64,000 nt of DNA, from contig NW_020825531.1 of NCBI RefSeq assembly GCF_003286085.1, positions 1 to 64,000 of the forward strand, written 5' to 3'. Position 1 is the first letter of the stretch, and the number at the start of each line of letters is the position of its first letter. The position numbers were made by a program, and so were the translations under genes. This stretch comes from Drosophila persimilis. Taxonomy: Eukaryota; Arthropoda; Insecta; Diptera; Drosophilidae. The notes below the pieces were generated by a model, which worked only from the letters and a program-made list of their open reading frames with translations, had not been told where the DNA came from and did no database searches. Shown piece by piece: positions 22,063 through 32,899 of this stretch.

Positions 22063-23832
22063 ATGCTTGGCGTTGTACGTCGGCTGGTCTCCCAGGCCTT
22101 CCCGCAGCGCCTGCGACCACGTCCCCAGGCTATCCAGCGCCGCTCCGCCTCGCAGGCGGTAAACCAGATGTTGCAGCTCCAGCAGATGGACATGTGTGCG
22201 GATCCTCCATCCCGCGGACTTGTGGTCGGCGTGTTCGCCGACGAAACGGACCGCAATGATGCTGGCGTCCTCACCGCGGCCGGTTGGCGGTACAATGTCC
22301 AGAAGACTGCCGGCCGATTGCTAGAGGTCCTCCGCATGTCCGGACCCATGCCCAAGCGGGGCGAGGCTCGCCTTTTCTTCGCGATCGAGCCAGAGCGCAT
22401 CCCCTATTACTCTGTGGTGGCTGTGGTCGGCCTCGGCAAGGAGTGCCTCGGCTACAATCCCTACGAGGTGCTCGACGAACAGAAGGAGGCGATCCGTCGC
22501 TCCGTGGCCGCCGCCTGCCGTATCCTGGCCGAGCTGGACACCGACAGAATCGAAGTTGAAAACTGCGGCCACGCCGAGTCCGCCGCCGAGGGGGCCGCAT
22601 TGGGCATCTGGCTCTACCAGGAGCTGCGTAACCCACAGAACAGGATTCCAGTGCCGTCGCTGGACTTATACGCAAGAAAAGACGAGGTCTGCGACCTCGA
22701 AGGATGGCGCATTGGTCTGCAGAAGGCAGCCGCCCAGAACCTGACGAGACAGCTGCAGGAGATGCCCTCCAACCTCCTCACACCCACAGCTTTTGCGCAG
22801 AATGTCGTCGAGGTGCTGTGCAAATCCGGTGTCAATGTGGAGGTCAAGGTCGAGGGCTGGGCCGAGAGCCAGTCAATGCACGCCTTCCTGGCTGTGGGCA
22901 AGGCCTCGTGCGAGCCACCCATCTTCCTGGAGCTGAGTTACTACGGCACCTGTGCCGAGGAGCGCCCCATTGTGCTGGTGGGCCAAGGCGTGACTTACGA
23001 TGCTGGAGGATTGTGCCTGAAAGAGAAACATGAGCTCTTCCATATGCGTGGCGACATGACCGGGGCCGCCGTTGTGGTGGCCTGTTGTCGAGCTGTGGCT
23101 GGCCTGCGTTTACCGGTAAGTACTCAGGACAGAAATGATATCTCCTTGAATAATAATGCTGTTCTTAGGTCAACATTCGCGGCCTGATACCTCTTTGTGA
23201 AAACGTAGTGGGCTGCAATTCGGTCCGTACTGGGGACATGGTCAAGTCCATGAACGGCAAGACCATCGAGATCCAGTGCACCGATCACGAGGATGTACTG
23301 GTCCTGGCAGACGCCCTGCTGTATGCGCAAAACTTCTGTCCCAAGTGCATCATTGACGTCGGCACCTGCTCGGGCTACATGCGGCAGGCCCTGGATGAGT
23401 CGGCTGCGGGGGTCTTTACCAACTCGGAGATCCTGTGGCAGCAGATCAAGCACGCCAGCATGCATACCGGAGATCGTGTGTGGCGCTTCCCATTGTGGAA
23501 ATATTACAGCAAGGCCGTGCGTGCCGGGGGACGCAGCGATGTGCAGAACTATGGCATTGACCGAGGTGGACGTCCCTGCAAGGCCGCTGCCTTTCTCCGT
23601 GAGTTTGTGCCCTGTGGCCAGTGGATGCATATTGTGAGTATTGTGGGGCGCTTTGTTGGGGCGCAGATCTTATGGACTTTCTCCCTCAAAGGATGCCACA
23701 AATGTTATGGTGACAAAGGGCTTCGAATACGAGTATCTGCGCAAGGGAATGGCCGGCCGCCCGACCCGAACACTGGTGGAGTTTATTGCTCAGACGATTT
23801 GCAAGGATACGGCCCCACGTTTGGCCAAGTAA
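22063..23832 (+). CDS. Sperm-type leucyl aminopeptidase (M17, S-Lap-like), three exons
   Basis: Exons 22063-23115, 23169-23633 and 23692-23832, joined by two short GT-AG introns (53 and 58 bp), give 552 residues with no internal stop. The N-terminus (MLGVVRRLVSQAF and on) is Arg-rich without acidic residues, like a mitochondrial presequence. The C-terminal M17 catalytic fold is clear from LVGQGVTYDAGG, MRGDMTGAA and TDHEDVLVLADAL. By comparison with the M17 metal and catalytic residues, the metal-binding Lys is Gln308 and the catalytic Arg of the NTDAEGR signature is Val394. Asp313, Lys320, Asp331, Asp390 and Glu392 remain. That pattern fits the Drosophila sperm S-Lap/loopin paralogues, several of which are thought to be structural pseudo-enzymes of the sperm mitochondrial derivative. 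Catalytic loss is inference. It is the only apparently intact host gene in the window. Confidence 0.9.
23116..23168 (+). other. Intron 1 of aminopeptidase gene
   Basis: Starts GTAAGTACTC and ends TTCTTAG. Removing it keeps the frame (LRLP to VNIRGL) and restores the M17 fold. Confidence 0.9.
23634..23691 (+). other. Intron 2 of aminopeptidase gene
   Basis: Starts GTGAGTATTG and ends TCCCTCAAAG. Splicing joins CGQWMHI to DATNVMVT in frame. Confidence 0.9.
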
Positions 23833-24167
23833 TCAATCTCTAACGGGAATCCAATGTTATATATATTTTTTACTGTGTTTTTTGACGATGCCACACACGA
23901 ACACAAAATTACACTTGAGCTATGATCACTCTATTTTACATATGTTTTCGCATTTTTAATCTCCACACAAACACATGCGGCACATTCGTTTATTATGAAA
24001 TTGTAACGTATAAAACAGAGAAACAGCGCTAGTGTTCGATCTTTTGTTGGGTCCTGGGCTTCCAACTATTGAACATGATAACTAGACACTGTGGATTATT
24101 GCTTTGTCAGACTCTACCCGGAATCGGGTATTATATGTAATATCTGTGGTATCACTAAAAGTGAGTG
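23833..24167. other. Short intergenic gap between convergent genes
   Basis: AT-rich sequence downstream of the aminopeptidase stop. No canonical AATAAA is obvious, although TATATATTTTTT follows closely. Nothing else is recognised before the stop codon of the oppositely oriented TBC1D13-like locus. Confidence 0.5.
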
Positions 24168-25430
24168 CTACGCCAGGGAGACTGCATGAGTAATCACAAC
24201 GTTTATGTCAATGGGTGGATAGTTTTGCAGCAGCTTCACATTCGAGGCAAAGTCGTTCTCTAAAATTGCTTCCCTTTGGATTCTATAAATCAGTAAATAC
24301 ATCAGTAAATGCAAATGAATCAGTTGAAAGTCAGCGCATGCTTACAATATCATGGTTCAGCAGATTTTGATGAGAAAATTAAAGCGCTGCTCGTCCGAGA
24401 ATACCTAATCCCAAATTCGCAGCACATCGGGCAGTGGAAACTCCTGCGAGAGCAGGAGGGTGAGCCACCTGAAGCTGTAGTACTGCGGAGGCAGCTCTTG
24501 GCTCTTCAGATGCTATATCTTTAGTCTTCAGCATGTTAGATAGCAAGGCCCATCATGAACTTTATACCACCCTCCGCATCGTCCAGAGTCTTGATGAAGA
24601 AGTCGCGTATCTCGCTCATTAGAGCCGTGAAGCAGAAGAAACAGTCTGCCTCCGCGTGGGCGCGGTACGAGAGATCCGGATCCGAGGCCATCACATAGTA
24701 GATGGGTCCGACAATCTCATTCTTGCCCTGTACGTAACCCAGGCCAGGACGTTCGCCGAGCTGAGCACCGTGGGCACTACCCGTTTGTGAAGCCGGCGCC
24801 CGTGCTCGCCTTTACTGTGCACCACAATGTCACAGGGATACTCTGTGGGCTGCTGAAAGAACGAGATGTCGGGACACAGGCGCCTCACATCTTTGCCGAT
24901 CTGCAGCAGAAATTTGTTGTCATTGAAGAATGTGTTCCAGGCGCTTTCTGGCCCCTCGCTAAGCGGATGATCTTGTAGGCCAACGCCCCTTGAATCAACA
25001 GCGACGTCCCCGTCCCCGTCGCCTTCTCCAGCTCCATTGCAGCTGTGTCCCGGGGGGAGTACCAATTCCTCAATGAACTGCTGGTACAGGGCTCGCTTCT
25101 GGGCCAGCGTGGTCGTCCAACTGCTGCGTCTTGGTCCCAAGTAGCCCAACAGCAGTTTCCAGCTGAGTGCACGGAAGCTTTATACATCGGGCACACCTGT
25201 GGATTGGATTGGATTCATGTCCATGAATTACTACGCCTATCAGAAGTGTGATATCCCACCATTAAACGTCAGTCTGCGCAGCTCCTTTAGGTCAACCACA
25301 TCCTGGGCCAGCGCATCATCGAACTCTTTTACACTGAAAGATACAGGGGGGGATAACAATCTTTTGTTCTTAATTCCCGAAAACACGTCACATTTTTGTG
25401 TCGTCCATACCGCGCCTTGAAAATGGACAT
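24168..25430 (-). pseudogene. TBC1D13-like Rab GTPase-activating protein, decayed
   Basis: Rab-GAP with a TBC domain, recognised from KELRRLTFNG, RALSWKLLLGYLG, KDVRRLCPDISFFQ, GYVQGKNEIVGPIYY, HAEADCFFCF and YYSFRWLTLLLSQEF. Exon 1 is 25411-25430 (ATG), exon 2 is 25261-25333 (its last base may be 25260), and exon 3 starts at 25196. The introns have GT-AG ends (about 77 and 63 bp), so this is not a retrocopy. A late intron is 24260-24345 and the last exon ends at the TAG 24168-24170. Lesions: TAA at 25180-25182; a deletion of several dozen codons with frameshift near 24745-24753, just before the conserved GYVQG; frame slips near 24500-24550; TAG at 24405-24407; TGA at 24357-24359. Function is lost unless another copy exists. 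Confidence 0.85.
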
Positions 25431-25893
25431 GCTTTGGCTGTATGCGGGCGAGGATCTCAGTTTGCTCCATGCAGGGACAGTCGCTTTGCAATGATGTGGA
25501 CTGGACTTATATTATTGCTTTGTTGTCATCCAGCCAGCTGCATTATTGCTTTTCCCAATACAGTTCGAAGCAGAAACAATTTTGATATTCCGTCGAATAT
25601 TTTTAGATATCTAGATATCTCAGCCCTGCCCACATAATTTTATCCGATTAATGAATCAATTTTCTACTTAACTGTCTTGTTTTAAATACTTGACTTTAAT
25701 TGTTTTTGCCTCAATTTTGGTTCCTCAACAACAATATATGTATCTGAAAACCCGAACTTAGCCCTCTTAAGCCCCCTCTATTTAAATAGTTCAAATACTG
25801 GAGGTAAATGACGGAAAATATTAACGATTGTAAATTCTTCTTGTAGGCTCATGCTACCTTTCCTCTGAACTTAAAAAAAAAAAACACTATATC
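25431..25893. other. Upstream flank of TBC1D13-like pseudogene
   Basis: AT-rich and without coding signal. It includes a roughly 100-bp stretch (about 25575-25680, TTTTGATATTCCGTC to ATTAATGAATC) that recurs at about 31255-31360. It ends in an A-run and the ATATC duplication of the roo-like insertion (25889-25893). Confidence 0.45.
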
Positions 25894-25913
25894 TGTTCAG
25901 CCACAGACATGTA

Positions 25914-28850
25914 AATCGGAGTCGAGCATTACTACTCGCTGCTGCTACCAGATCAACAGCTAAGCTGGGATGGATTGTGGCAGGAAAAGTCAAATCTGCC
26001 CACAATTCCTCACCCATTTGTGCAACGGGAGTAAACGAGCTCATGGAAAGATTCTGCACTCTGGACAATCTAGAGACGGAAGATAAACCACGCACTCCAG
26101 TGGAAGCACGGTGTGAAGCTCATTTTATAGAAAATCTTCAGACAGCTTCAGACGGCCGTTTTATTGTAAAGCTCCTATTTTCCGAACACCCTTCAGCCCT
26201 GGGGGAGTCGTTGGAAACCGCAACAAAAAGATTCCTAGCGTTGGAGCGGCGAAGCTCAACAGAAACTTGGAAGAGTTATGTGGACTTCATGGAAGAGTAT
26301 GAAGGACTAGGACATATGAAGATTGAGCCAGCATCAAAAGTTCCCAAAAGGCACTACTTCATTTCACATCATTGTGTACTCAAACCTGAGAGCACCACCA
26401 CAAAGCTTCGGGTAGTATTCGATGCCTCATGCAAATCAACAAGCGGGAAATCTTTGAACGACATTCTGCAGGCTGGACCCACCGTTCAGAGCGAACTTAT
26501 GTCCATTCTGCTAGGATTTCGAATTCATAAGTACGTATTCACAGCGGACATAGAAAAGATGTACCGCCAAGTGTGGATGAATCCGGAGGATCAATTCCAT
26601 CAGATGATAGTCTGGAGAAGCAATCCATCCGAAGAGATCAGGTACTATCGCCTGAAAACAGTAACATATGGGACAACAGCTGCTCCGTTCCTAGCAACGA
26701 AATGTCTGGATCATTTGGCAATACAATACAAAGACAGACTACCAGTAGGATCAACAACATTAAAAACAGATTTCTATGTTGACGACTGTCTAACTGGAGC
26801 AAACACGATTCCAGAGGCAGGATTCATGCTCGACAAGAACTAAATAAGATATTTCTACCGTCCGGATTCAAATTGCGCAAGTGGTGCTCCAACAATGAGC
26901 AACTTCTCCAAGGAATCCCCAAAGAGGATATTGTAACCGATGTAAAATTAGGAGAGACACTAGAGCACTACAGCGTGAAAACTCTGGGTCTCATCTGGAT
27001 GCCGAAGAAGGATACATTGTGTGGACGAACACAGAAAAGCCAGGCTACACGCATCACCAAACGGGTGGTATGTTCCGAACTGGCCCAAATCTTTGACTCT
27101 TTGCACCGGTGGTAGTAAAGGCAAAAATCTTCATGCAACAACTTTGGGAGCTCAAACTGGATTGGGATAACGAATTACCATTACAACACCAAACCGAATG
27201 GAAAGAATACCGGGACGACTTACAAACATTGAACAAAATGCAAATTCCCCGGCATATCTACGATGGTAAAATTCCAGTTACCCAAGAACTCCATAAGTTT
27301 GTAGATGCATCAGAACGAGCATATGGCGCAGCAGTATATGTACGCGCTACATACAAAAACAACCAAGTGTCAGTAAGACTGCTCTGTTCGAAATCACGTG
27401 TGGCGCCGACAGCCAAACAATCACTACCACTGTTAGAACTTTGTGCTGCAGTGAGCTCACAAACCGAGTCCGACAGGATCTGCACATGGACATTACAACG
27501 GTTTCAGGATGGTTTTGGAGTGATTCCACCGTTGTTTTATCCTGGATAAACGCATCGTCATCAACATACCATACCATTGTGGCAAATCGAATAGCCAAAA
27601 TCCAGGCATTAACAAATCAGTCACAATGGCGTCACGACGTGTCATCGGCCAACAACGCAGCCGATGTCCTGTCGAGAGGAATCGCATTGTGGTGCTCAAG
27701 CATTAAGGGCAATCGCAAGACAACAATATTGGATTATCAATGACAAGACAATGGCTAGAAGCATCATCCACAGCTGTGTTAGATGCACCAAGGCTAGACC
27801 AAAGCTGATACACCAGATCATGGGCAATCTCCTAGCACAACGAGTCACACAAGCACGCCCGTTTCTTAATGTAGGCGTCGACTACTGTGGACCAATCTCG
27901 ATCCACCATAAGATCCGAGGCAAAAGACCCGATAAGGCGTACATCGCCGTGTTTTGCTACTTTTCCGCAAAGGCAGTACACCTGGAGCTGGTAAGCGACC
28001 TGACCACAGATGCATTCTTGGCCGCCCTGCGTCGATTCTTAAGCAGACTTGGGAAGTGCCAAACTATTCATTGCGACAATGCAACGAACTTTGTGGGTGC
28101 AAACAACCAGCTTAAAGAATTAGAAGACTCTATATTCAGCTCAAAGGCAAGTGCTCTGATCACGAATCATTGCAACAAAAAGCAAGTGGATTTTAAATTC
28201 ATTCCTCCCAGGGCTCCATCGTTTGGCGGCCTCTGGGAAGCGGCGGTAAAATCAGCAAAAAAAACTGTTGATAACAACCACCAACACAGCCTCATTGACA
28301 TTTGACAGTGATAATCGAAATTGAAGCAATTCTCAAATCTCGACCCATCACTCCAATGTCAAATGATCCCACTGATACAACAGCGCTCACCCCAGGACAC
28401 TCCTTGATTGGTGAACCATTGACAACGCCTCCTGACGTCAAAACTGATCATCAAGGAAGAACATTGGTCAAGCGCTGGGAATTGGTATCGCGTCTAAAGC
28501 ATTCATTCTGGAAACAATGGTCTACAGAATACCTCCAAGAATTGCAAGCTCGGCATAAATGGAAGACCGCTTCACCAAACGTACCTGAAGGATTATTAGT
28601 TTTGGTTAAGAAAGACAACCTTCCTGTAATGAAGTGGCCAATGGGTCGCATCATTAAGACATATCCTGGACAGGACAACCACGTACGAGTGGTTGACGTT
28701 AAGACAGCATTTGGCGTATACAAGCGCCCGATCACTCGTCTAGCGCCGCTCTTTCCAGAAGATGTGGCAATCAAACGTTCCCACAACGTGATCAGTGACA
28801 CCACGGAGATTGATGAGCCACCCACACAGCGAACAACAAAATTGTCACCT
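25914..28850 (+). pseudogene. roo-like pol: protease end, reverse transcriptase, RNase H, integrase
   Basis: Order of domains: end of the BEL protease (IGVEHYYSLLLPD), frame slip, GWIVAGK linker, reverse transcriptase with KLRVVFDASCKS, TADIEKMYRQV and the catalytic FYVDD (about 26775), then RNase H (DASERAYGAAVYV, FWSDSTVVLSWI). The integrase has the pair CVRCTKA and the acidic triad in GVDYCGPI, HCDNATNFVGA and GGLWEAAVKSAK, and is followed by the BEL C-terminal domain. Frameshifts lie near 25950, 26830, 27090-27110, 27440 and 28300. About 27680 a deletion joins RNase H (VLSRGI) directly to the integrase N-terminal part. Catalytic residues survive but no continuous polyprotein can be made. 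Confidence 0.85.
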
Positions 28851-30526
28851 ACATTAACATCAACATTAGTGATGCTGTTGCTCATGCTTCCATTAGCATT
28901 GTCACAGTCAATAAATGTGACACAATTCGCAAACAAGCCTGGAATATTCTATGAGAAACTTGGAACATCAAGAATAGCAACGTCTGAGTGGACCATGATC
29001 GTATACTATGACTATTGGAAGGATATGCAACTAATGTCTGCTGGAATTTCAGAGTTACGATACATGTGCCCTGAATTAAAAAATGTTCCGGCATGTAACT
29101 CCATAGTTCAACACTTTCAACATGTGCATTACGAGCTACAAGCAGGAAGCGTTTTACTGAAAAACTCTCGAAAACGCAGATCGCCGCTGGACATCATAGG
29201 AAATGTAGCAAGCAGTCTTTTTGGTGTTCTCTACGCAAAACACGCAGAAGAGATGACTCAAGTAATTGAGAAAGTGAAAACCAATGAAGACTTTCTACTA
29301 CATCTGCTCCAAAACCAAACATCAATTGTCGACGCGACAATAAACGTAGTCAGAAAAGACAATGTAACAACTGATAATCGCCTAAAAGTTTTGGAACAGC
29401 ATATGGCTACTATCAACCGAGAAAGAGGGTCATATCACAGCGATCATCTGACTCAAGCGTACTAATGCAGTCCGACATATCTGATGTCCTAATCGGTATT
29501 CATCATCGGAGAATAAGCTCCACGCTGGTGTCTCCCGAGCAACTAATAGACCAACTAGACCAGATACGGGATCATTTGCCACAAGATCAAATGCTGCCGG
29601 TCACAACGAAGGAGGGGATTCAACTATACAGAATCATGCGAGCCGAAGGAACCCCGACTGCAAAACACGTCATCTTCAAGCTGACGCTACCGCTGGTCTC
29701 AACAGCTCAGCTCGAAGTTTTCAGCATCATCCCAATTCCGTTTTGGGATTCAACAAGCTGGAGTCTATTTGACCTCAGAACCACCATAGTAACGGTGAAA
29801 ATCCACCGAGACCAGTTCATGGGCACTACCCAAGAAGAATTCCGACGTTGTCTTAAAGTACACAACGAGGAGTTCATCTGCTTTGACCATCAGACGATCT
29901 TCAATGTGGACAATCGCTGTGAGTTTCAACTGTTTAACAATAAAACAGAAACACTGTGTCAGGTAACACACACAAAGGCTGACACGGTGTGGCTAAAAAC
30001 TCAGCATCCAAATAAGTGGATCTTCGCAACGCATTCTACAACCAAACTTCAAGCAGTATGCAACGGAGTTCCGTCAACCATAACACTGGAAGGAACTGGT
30101 CTACTCTCCATGTCCCCTGGTTGCACTGCTCGCAATACTGAAGTAAGCATCAGCACCTTCAGCACCACAATCAGCGAAGTAAAATCGACTTACACTCGGT
30201 TTGGCGACGTGAGCCCACCGAAGACATCACCCTCGCCATTAATGTGGCAACTGAAGAACCAGACATCAGACTTTCATCAAGAACTTGATGATCTACGCCA
30301 GCAACTATCAACCATCAATCATCACGAGCTGCCACACCATCTCACCACCGTGCAGCACCATCAACTCGCTGCTTACGCAACCCTAGCAATATTAATTCTA
30401 TTGATCATTGCCTTCATTTTCCGGGAGAAGTATCTAATATGGAAACCATCAAATCCCGATCCAGCCATGTCATCACCCCCTATACCCCCTGCACGCCGGT
30501 TTGCCGTCGACTTGAGCGATGGTTGA
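28851..30526 (+). pseudogene. Envelope-like protein of roo-like element (baculovirus F type), frameshifted
   Basis: Follows the pol frame without a gap. A hydrophobic signal-like stretch (about 28855-28910) comes first, then a furin-type basic site (RKRRS, about 29169-29183) followed by a small hydrophobic segment, heptad-like regions, and a C-terminal membrane anchor (about 30365-30420) with a short cytoplasmic tail. This is the layout of F-like envelope proteins of insect errantiviruses, roo and baculoviruses. The coding region is broken by a stop at 29463-29465 with a frame change into 29465-30526. It is an old retroelement copy with no expected infectivity. Confidence 0.75.
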
Positions 30527-30550
30527 ACACCAGTTCAACGGCTGGGAGAA

Positions 30551-31133
30551 TGTTCAGCCACAGACATGTATTTAATGAATATTAGGAATATACAGTTCAA
30601 TCTCATACACAAATACTCATAAATAAAATTGTTCATGTCATTTCATGTAACTGAATATGACGACACGAAAAATACATTAGCAACTAAGAATAGACAATAG
30701 CACTTGTAAACTCGAACCCACCAAAAGGGATCAAGCAATAAACTATCTACTTTATTGCTGCCAAGTACCTAGGTAAATACACTGAAATATAACCCCCGCA
30801 CAGAGTAAGTGTACCCAATCTAAAAATACACTCACAAGGAGCCTGTGCGTTCCTTCCCATAGAATAAGAGTACCACTGCTAGCTATATAAGGAGATGCAT
30901 TTGTTCAATAAAACTCAGTATCAGAAAAAGTACCATAGCTGCCTGTCACTCATCTTCCATCGCAATCATCAGGGGCTGTCGCCGTGTCTTCAGATCCTCC
31001 CTTGCGCACCGTAGGATACCCACTCCGCAATCCAACTGGTTCAAGTTCTAGTTGCGACGACCAAACTGTAGACGGTTTATGTACCGAATGCAACCCAGCT
31101 TCCTACACACACACACACACACACACATTAACA
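30551..31133 (+). repeat. roo-like 3' LTR, 583 bp
   Basis: Starts TGTTCAGCC right after a purine tract (GGCTGGGAGAA, 30540-30550). It contains AATAAAA near 30905 and a CA microsatellite near its end (31103-31127), and finishes TTAACA before the ATATC duplication. Confidence 0.8.
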
Positions 31134-31138
31134 ATATC

Positions 31139-31363
31139 TTTCACCTGAACTGCGGTAACATTAATAAATTTTCATTATTTTCGGGGGAAAATTGAAATAT
31201 CCCCTTGGCTTATAATAGGTTAATCGGAGGATCCAAGGATTGGAAACTATATTGCTATATTTTGATATTCCGTCAAATATTATTAGCTATATAGAACATT
31301 TAACCATGCGCACATAATTTTATCCGATTAATGAATCTATTTTCCACTTGACTTGCTGATTTT
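31139..31363. other. Flank of roo-like element with short dispersed repeat
   Basis: Non-coding. About 31255-31360 matches 25575-25680 imperfectly (shared CACATAATTTTATCCGATTA). This is either an old dispersed repeat present twice or a local duplication around the roo-like insertion. Confidence 0.45.
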
Positions 31364-32469
31364 TATACCCGATACTCAAAATGAGTATTGGGGTATATTA
31401 GATTTGTAGTGAAAGTGGATGTGTGTAACGTCCAGAAGGAATCGTTTCCGACCCCATAAAGTATATATATTCTTGATCAGCATCAATAGCCGAGTCGATT
31501 GAGCCCTGTCTGTCTGTCCGTCTGTCCGTCCGTCCGTCCATCCGTCCGTCCGTCCGTCCGTCCCCTTCAGCGCCTAGTGCTCAAAGACTATAAGAGCTAG
31601 AGCAACCATGTTTTGGATCCAGACTTCTGTGATATGTCACTGCTACAAGAATATTTCAAAACTTCGCCCCGCCCACTTCCGCCCCCACAAAGGACGAAAA
31701 TCTGTGGCATCCACAATTTCGACGATACGAGAAAACTAAAAACGCAGAATCGTAGAAGATGACTATATCTTCTAGAGTGCAAAATCTCAACCAGATCGTA
31801 TAATTATTATAGCCTGAATCAAGAACACAATTTCATTCCTTCTCGCTCTGTCTCTCTCTCTAACACACAGGTTTCATGGTCGGTTTTGTTAATTGCAAAA
31901 TATGAGTTCAAGGATCTCAGAACCCATAAGAGCCAGAGCAACCAAATTTGGTATCCACACTCCTGTGATATCGGACTTTATCCGTTTCGTGTCCAAATTT
32001 TGCCACACCCCCTTCCGCCCCCGCAAAGGACGAAAATCTGGGGCAACCACAAATCTCAGAGACTATTAAGGCTAGAGTAACCAAATTTGGTACACACACT
32101 CCTTTAAGATGTCAGTATAAAACGTATATCTCATCCGCCCCCACAAAGGACGAAAATCTGTTGCATCCACAATATTGCAGATTCGAGAAAACTAAAAACG
32201 CAGAATCATAGAGAATGACTATATCTATCCGGTTGCTGAATTTGGATCAGATCAGATAATTTTTGTAGCCAAAAGGAACAAATCAATTTGCATTGGCTAC
32301 GCAGCGCCCGACGTCACGCTCAGACTGATTTTCTGTCTCTCTCGCACGCATTCTTTGTCGTGTCGTTTAATATTAGCGGCGTCTGCCGGAGGAGAGCCAT
32401 ACTGACTTAGTATCGGGTATAACTGTAGAGTTGCGGTGTCCGCAGCAACTCACAACGTTCCCCCTCGTT
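31364..32469 (+). mobile_element. ISY/DINE-1-type Helentron copy 9
   Basis: Near full-length, first subfamily, with a longer GTCCGTCC minisatellite (31510-31565). About 25 bp are missing near 32132 (CATCCGCCC directly after ATATCT). Both ends are intact. Confidence 0.85.
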
Positions 32470-32513
32470 TTTCTTTTAAATTTATTATATATATAAATAA
32501 ATATAGCTAATAC

Positions 32514-32899
32514 TGTAACAGATAACGAAGCAGGAGGCTAGGATCTGAAACGGTAGACGAGCAGATGGAGGATATGATCGAGATCCATTGCTGCCGGTCT
32601 CATGGTTAGTCGGGTAGAGTGGGGGGTGGGGTAGGGAGAGATCGCGTCACGAGCTCGAGCATTAGGAGCAAAGACAATAAAAATAAGTTTCGTGTGCGGT
32701 TCAAGGTTCAGACGGAAGAAATTTACAGAGAAATGATAGTGTAGGGAGATGAGTCAGCGGAACTAATTCGAGAGGGAGTTGCTTGCGGTGTCATTGCAAC
32801 TCGGTGTGCCCACCCTTCCTTGATCGCACCGGTCCATATAGGCTGAGTAATGGGTAACGATCCCTAAAATAAACGCTCTACTTCTGCTAGGTTACGTCA
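32514..32899 (+). repeat. Possible LTR of an unidentified LTR retrotransposon
   Basis: Sequence bounded by TGTAACAGAT and GTTACGTCA, with AATAAA 40 bp before its end. Three bases later comes TGGCGCCACATGATCC, which looks like a tRNA primer-binding site. Only the last roughly 13 bp plus the primer-site region recur in the tandem units. No partner LTR is visible, so the call rests on layout. Confidence 0.35.

Larger units (their letters stand above)
25894..31133 (+). mobile_element. roo-like BEL/Pao element with env; 5' LTR and gag deleted
   Basis: The 3' LTR is 30551-31133. Only its first 20 bp (TGTTCAGCCACAGACATGTA) survive at the 5' side (25894-25913), joined directly to the end of the protease. 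The flanking 5 bp are ATATC on both sides (25889-25893 and 31134-31138), the duplication length expected of BEL/Pao. The TGTTCA start and the env gene resemble the roo group. All coding parts are frame-broken. Confidence 0.85.

Noticed and set aside
22050-23033. Minus-strand and alternative-frame open reading frames across the aminopeptidase
   Set aside because: Shadow frames of a GC-rich exon; only the + frame gives the M17 fold and correct splicing.
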